64,000 nt of DNA from Moniliella sp. 'wahieum' (lineage: Eukaryota > Basidiomycota > Moniliellomycetes > Moniliellales > Moniliellaceae): the NCBI GenBank assembly GCA_003971905.1, contig RSEE01000017.1, positions 744,001-808,000 of the forward strand, given 5' to 3'. The notes under the pieces were generated by a model. The model worked only from the letters and a program-made list of their open reading frames with translations, had not been told where the DNA came from and searched no databases. Both the position numbers and the translations under genes were made by a program. Shown here in pieces: positions 59,740 through 64,000 of the stretch (position 1 is its first letter; each line of letters opens with the position of its first letter).

Positions 59740-60391
59740 GACTAGACTCATCGACGTGTTAGACGTTGAGTGTCAATGCGTTAATGTCATCATGGATGCG
59801 ACGCCGCCCTCTCTGTTTCGGCGACGGCACGAAGGCACAGGAGGGAGGTCCGAGTAGTACTGGCAGACAGAGGGACAGATGGCCCCACATAGCAAGGCAT
59901 CGAATGGGGGAACAGAGACAGATTATACACACCACGCGCAGCGCTTTTTAGGGCCGGTACCACCGGCTACCCATCGGGGGTGGGGGCAAGACGCCGGTTG
60001 GGGGTGGCCGGCTACGGCCCGCAGCCACAAGCGCCACGAAGCATCAATCTTCTTGCGGATGGCACTGGCCGCAGGCCTGGGCTCGCTTAGTTGCCTGGCG
60101 GTCGCCGCATCGCTGAAGCGAGAGGGAGGCAGGGCTCCAGGGCGCGCCGCTTCAGGCCCCGGCAGTGCGTCGGGCCGGTGCCCATCAGTCCTTGATTATC
60201 CGCTTCTCCGCCCTCCTCCGTATCCGTCGCCCGCCACCAGCGCTCGCCAAGTAGTAGCCACTAAGCACTTATAGTACGCTTGGGCGCATGCCTGCTCGGG
60301 CGACTGTAGCTGGCTTGGCGTGGCTCTGCCTCTTTCTGCGCCTCTGACCGCCTAGCCATCCCCCGTCCACCTGCCCCTGCCTGCCTCCCCC
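59740..60391. other. Intergenic spacer upstream of thiolase
   Basis: 652 bp. No gene or clear repeat. GC-rich with CCACC/CCTGCC-type pyrimidine tracts just before the thiolase ATG, the likely promoter. Confidence 0.45.
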
Positions 60392-61597
60392 ATGGTCGTC
60401 CCCTCGTGCACGCGGCTGCCGCCTCCGCCGCTCCGCCGCCGTCGAGGGCGTGTTCATCCTCATGGCGCCCGCACGCCCACACCTCCTTCAACGGCGCGCT
60501 GGCCAAAGCCACCGCGCCCCAGCTCGCCGCCAAAGCGATCCAGGCCGCCGTCGAACGCGCTGGCGTGGCCGCCAAGATGTGGAAGAGGCCTTGATTGGCA
60601 ATGTGGTGCAGGCTCGCTGGCCAAGCTCCGGCCCGCCAAGCAGTGTGGCTGCTGGCTTGCCCGCCTCGACCGAAGCGACGACGATCAACAAGGTGTGTGC
60701 GTCGGGGCTGAAAAGCGTGGGCGTTGATGGCGTCGCAACTGGCTTGGGCCATCGTGCCCTGGGCATTGCAGGTGGCATGGAGTCCATGTCCAATGCCCCG
60801 TTTTATGTCAAGCGCGGCGCGCCTCGGGCTTTGGCCATGGCCATCTCACCGACTCGTTGGTGCAGACGGATTGTTGACGTGTACAATAAGGTCATGATGG
60901 GCGTCTGTGCTGAAAAGACAGCGGCCGACCTGAAGATTGGACGGGAGGCACAGGACGATTACGCACTCAGTCGTATCGCCGTGCCGCTGAAGCCTGGGCT
61001 AACGAGAGTGTTTGATGCCGAGCTTGCACCCGTGACGATTACCGACAGCGCAAGGGCGACCAGATCGTCCGTCGGACGAAGGGTTTGAGAATGCCAACGA
61101 GGCCAAGATCCGTGCCTGAAACCTGTCTTCCAAAAAGATGGCACGGTGACCGCCGCCAACGCCTCGAGCTTGGCCGATGGAGCGAGCGCACTGTTGTTGG
61201 CTATGAGAGCGCGGTGGACCAAAAATCGTACAAGCCTCTAGCTCGCATCCTCTCCTTTGCCGACCACGCGCTCTGGCCCCGATGGACTTTGGCATTGCCC
61301 CCGCTGGGGCAATTAACAAGGCGCTGGCCCGCGCCGGGCTTACCAAGGAGGATATTGCCTTGTTTCGAGATCAACGAGGCGTTTGCCGTTGTACCGCTGG
61401 CTAACATCCAGCTCCTTGGCCTGGACCCCGCCAAGGTCAACGTCTTGGGCGGCGGGGGGTCTGGGCCACCGATTGGCAGCTCGGGCAGCCGAATCCTCGT
61501 CACGCTCCTCCACGCCCTCAAGCCGGGCCAAAAGGGGGTCGCGGCAGTGTGCAACGGAGGCGGCGCGGCCACTGCTTTGGTAGTGGAGAAGCTTTGA
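60392..61597 (+). CDS. Acetyl-CoA C-acetyltransferase (thiolase)
   Basis: Biosynthetic-type thiolase (ERG10/ACAT family, about 400 residues), condensing two acetyl-CoA to acetoacetyl-CoA for the mevalonate pathway or acting in ketone metabolism. Motifs: TSFNGALAKATAPQLAAKAI, EEALIGNVVQA, the nucleophilic-Cys motif TTINKVCASGLKSV, ALGIAGGMESMSNAPFYV, DVYNKVMMGVCAEKTA, GTVTAANASSLADGASALLL, EINEAFAVVPLANIQLLGLD, a GGG..LGHPIGSSGSR region whose His codon sits on a frame break (about 61455-61475), and the C-terminal CNGGGAATALVVEKL with the second catalytic Cys. About eight indels are present. The N-terminal ATG at 60392 (MVVP) is the best start, though the first 30 residues cross a break. No clear targeting signal, so cytosolic or mitochondrial location is open. 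Confidence 0.85.
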
Positions 61598-62196
61598 GCA
61601 GGCTGTCTCGAACGGAGGAGGGTCGGCGGGCACGTTGTCAGCTACTAAGTATGCGCCGACATGATCCGCTGTAACAGGCTATGGCTCGAGGAGACGAGAA
61701 ATGGCTGTGTGTGTGTGTATGTGTGTGTATGTGTATGTGTGCGACGGAGGGCCTGCGACGGAAGCAACAAAAGCGATCCCCTGCGGTGCCCCGATGTTAG
61801 ATGCCGGAACACAGAACCCGAGATTAGGCAAAAAAGCAGCGTGCTTGCGTTCCCCCTTTCCCACTGCAACCTGCAACCTGCGCCTCCCCACCGAATCAGT
61901 GAATAGTGATATTGAGCCTAGAGTAGGGCTGAGATGGCCTGGTTTTCTTTCTAATGGCGAGTGCACGCATGCGCTGTCCTTGGGTTGTCCCAATAGCTTT
62001 GTCCTTCAGTAGCATCATTCATTGCCCCCTCGCCCAGCTCCACCCAGCTCTGGTCCAAGCCGCCACGCCCGTCTTGGTCCACCTGTCCTCTGCGGTGATG
62101 CTGTTGGGGGAGGCGACCCGCCGCGGCTCTGGCTGCTCTGGCTGCCCAGACCCCGCTGTTCCAGCGCGCGCGCTCACGTCCGCCGCTCTCTCCTCC
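61598..62196. other. Convergent 3' spacer with TG microsatellite
   Basis: About 600 bp between thiolase (+) and the DUF1776 gene (-). Apart from the (TG)n tract, no structure is seen. Confidence 0.5.
61704..61742. repeat. (TG)n / TGTGTA microsatellite
   Basis: Imperfect dinucleotide repeat of TG with regularly spaced A interruptions (TGTGTGTGTGTGTATGTGTG and onward) about 110 bp downstream of the thiolase stop. Confidence 0.9.
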
Positions 62197-63941
62197 TCAT
62201 TCCTCCTCTTTCAACGCCGACGACGGAGCAGAGCGCAGCACCTCGTCTCCGTCGGCACTGCTGCCCGTCTCTAGGACGAGGGACATCCAAGTCGGCCGAA
62301 CCGGGGCCCGAGGGGACCGGTGCAGGCCCCGACGCTGCGCCCTGCCGGGAAAAGTTAACTTGGTACCCTTGTACTCGCTCCACCCCATTGTCCCGTTGAC
62401 CAGCGCCGAGTGGGACGGTGTACGCCGTGGTCCCTCTTGCCCCGCCCCATGACGGCGCCGGCGCCGGCGCCCCGACAGAGGCAAGCGCGTCTGGATCTGC
62501 CGGATAAAGTCGAAAGGCGCTGGTACAATGCCTCGATCCACGCCACCACAGGTTGCGGCAGCTTGGCCGCGACCGCAAGGCGAGCCTGGCTCCACGCTTG
62601 CCACAGCGGCTCAACGTCCCGCCCACACTGGGATCCCGGAGGCTCACCCGCATCCGTGGCCGCAAGGGCCGCTCGGCATCCGAGGCAAGAATCAGGTCCA
62701 ACACGGTATCCGTCACGCGGTGGCTTAGCGGCTCCTTGTCCGTCCAGGTCGCCTTGGCGTCCGGCGGGCAAGGAGAGGACAGTGAAGCGCAACAGGCGTA
62801 CGGCTTGAGCGTTGGCTTGGGCCGAGGCACGTTCCGAAGCTGACTGGCGCAACGTCGAGGCCGCACTCGTCGCGCCCTCGGCTACCAAACGGGCCACATT
62901 GCCCGACGCAGTGTGCGCCGCCGCGCCATCAATCAGGGTGAGAACAGTGAGCGGCGTCAAGTATTCTGGGTTTTGCGTGTAAATCCGTTGAGGTCCCAAG
63001 CGCAGTTCGGGAGCAACGCCGAAATCGCCGCGACGGGCGCGGTCACATGAGCACTGAGCGTACGCTGCAGCGATGCGCCGGCACTGGCGGCCGAAGTGGC
63101 CAGGTTGGCCATGCTGCCCTCCTCGGCGGTCGGAGACGAGGCGGACATGTACGACAAGGCATTCACAATGCCAATCAGGATCACCCCATCGCCGGGCGCG
63201 CAAACGGGTCGCCCGACGCATGGAGCGGGAACCGAAGCGCCAAGGCCGACTTGACATCCGCCACAAACCCATCCACCACCGACCGGCAGCGACGCCAGAT
63301 CAAAGTGCCGCACCGCCACATACCCACGACTGGAAGGCAACAGCTGCGTGTCCAGGCTGCGGAAACTGGCGGGATTGCTGACGGCCGCAATGACGATCAG
63401 GCCCTCGGAGGTTAAACTGGTGACGAGCGCACGCCCCAGCGGGGTGTCGGCACCCAGGACGATGACGGCCTCGCGGCGAATGCCATTGCGTACGCGGGCA
63501 GGGCGACGACAGGCGCACAGCACGACCGCACAGACGGTTCGCCACGGCCCGGGTGGCGTCGGGGCAACATAGTGGCAGGCGAGGCCGAGACCGACCGAGG
63601 TGGCGGCTGCGCCGGCAACGAGGGCCAAGGGTGGTCCCTGGCCCAGCCGAGCGGGGCAGATAGCAGTGTCGGCGGGGGCGGGGGCGGGGGCGGGGCGGGG
63701 GGAGGGTGGAGGGAGAAGCTTGCCCTGGAGCGTGTGGAGCCCCTCCTGGACGCTGTCGGGCCGGGGCGGTAGCGGGCGAGCTCGTCGGCGAGGGTGTGGT
63801 AGTACGACTGGGCCGTGTCGGCGACGTGCTGCGGGAGGTCGCGCTGTGGTGGTGGTGGTGGGGGGGTCAGCAGCAGGTGGTGTGGGAGGGGGGGGGGCGT
63901 ACCAGACTGTCGGGCCAGTGGGCGTCGAGCCACTGCTCCAT
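62197..63941 (-). CDS. DUF1776 family protein
   Basis: Fungal protein of about 560 residues with a degenerate Rossmann/SDR-like core; the biochemical role is not established. The start MEQWLDAHWPDSL at 63941 is followed by intron 63844-63902 (GTACGC...CCACAG) and RDLPQHVADTAQSYYHTLAD, the usual DUF1776 N-terminal helix. Then come SVQEGLHTLQGKL, a membrane-like ALVAGAAATSVGLGLACHYV, and the nucleotide-fold strand EAVIVLGADTPLGRALVTSL with SEGLIVIAAVSNPASFRSLD. PLG replaces the SDR GxGxG, so cofactor binding is doubtful. After a frame break near 62960 comes TPLTVLTLIDGAAAHT. The C-terminus shows FIRQIQTRLPLSG, GWSEYKGTKLTFPG and ends SSALKEEE at 62197. Several indels are present, as in the neighbours. 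Convergent with the thiolase gene. Confidence 0.75.
63844..63902 (-). other. DUF1776 gene intron
   Basis: 59-nt intron very close to the start codon (after 13 codons): donor GTACGC, CTGCTGAC branch, acceptor ACCACAG. It contains a CCACCACCACCAC run. Confidence 0.8.
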
Positions 63942-64000
63942 GTCGGCTATACTCGCATGGCGGCGGCGAGGCAGGCAGCGGTGGCGGCGGGCTGGTCTGG
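63942..64000. other. Right window edge
   Basis: 59 bp upstream of the DUF1776 start; GC-rich with GTATAG on the minus strand. Nothing further can be called. Confidence 0.3.

Overview
This is a eukaryotic window, most likely from a basidiomycete fungus. Genes carry short spliceosomal introns (about 52-121 nt, GT...AG, with CTAAC/CTGAC branch sites). They encode fungal families: ROT1, a Zn(II)2Cys6 regulator, DHA1 transporters, an arrestin-like adaptor, ATP19-like subunit k and a DUF1776 protein. Genes have only 0-3 introns, coding DNA is GC-rich and spacers are long. That fits Ustilaginomycotina-type smuts and yeasts better than mushrooms, but the placement is tentative.

Almost every recognisable gene is broken by one or several 1-2 base indels, often in short homopolymers. 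The amino-acid sequence continues perfectly in another frame, and I saw no clear nonsense substitutions. I read this as uncorrected long-read error rather than pseudogenisation. CDS entries therefore give whole-gene spans, and product calls come from frame-jumping reading.

Layout: 0.3-1.3 kb, unrecognised gene (-). 2.8-7.9 kb, Ran1/Ksp1-like protein kinase (+), convergent with an alpha/beta hydrolase (8.2-10.0 kb, -). 11.9-12.7 kb, short-chain dehydrogenase (+). 12.7-23.1 kb, gene-poor and repeat-rich. 23.1-25.6 kb, DHA1 transporter (+). 27.1-29.7 kb, Zn(II)2Cys6 transcription factor (-). 33.8-36.2 kb, alpha-arrestin with PY motifs (+). 38.0-39.6 kb, second MFS transporter (+). 41.1-42.4 kb, ROT1 chaperone (+). 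43.3-45.4 kb, a protein with two tandem Myb/SANT-like domains (-). 49.8-51.3 kb, short/branched-chain acyl-CoA dehydrogenase (-). 53.1-64 kb is a dense housekeeping block: ATP synthase subunit k (-), MYG1 (+), SERF (-), DHX16/Prp2 helicase (+), acetyl-CoA acetyltransferase (+) and DUF1776 (-). ATP19/MYG1 and SERF/DHX16 are divergent pairs.

The most unusual feature is in the spacers. They hold many tandem arrays with a 7-base period, each built on a different 6-bp palindrome of the form A....T plus one extra base, usually G or C (ACCGGT, AACGTT, ACATGT, ATGCAT, AAGCTT, AGATCT, ACTAGT, ACGCGT, AGGCCT, AGTACT, ATCGAT). I did not notice such arrays inside the recognised exons. Arrays sometimes switch palindrome while keeping the period. 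They could fold into hairpins with one mismatch every seven bases, a longer analogue of CNG triplet repeats.
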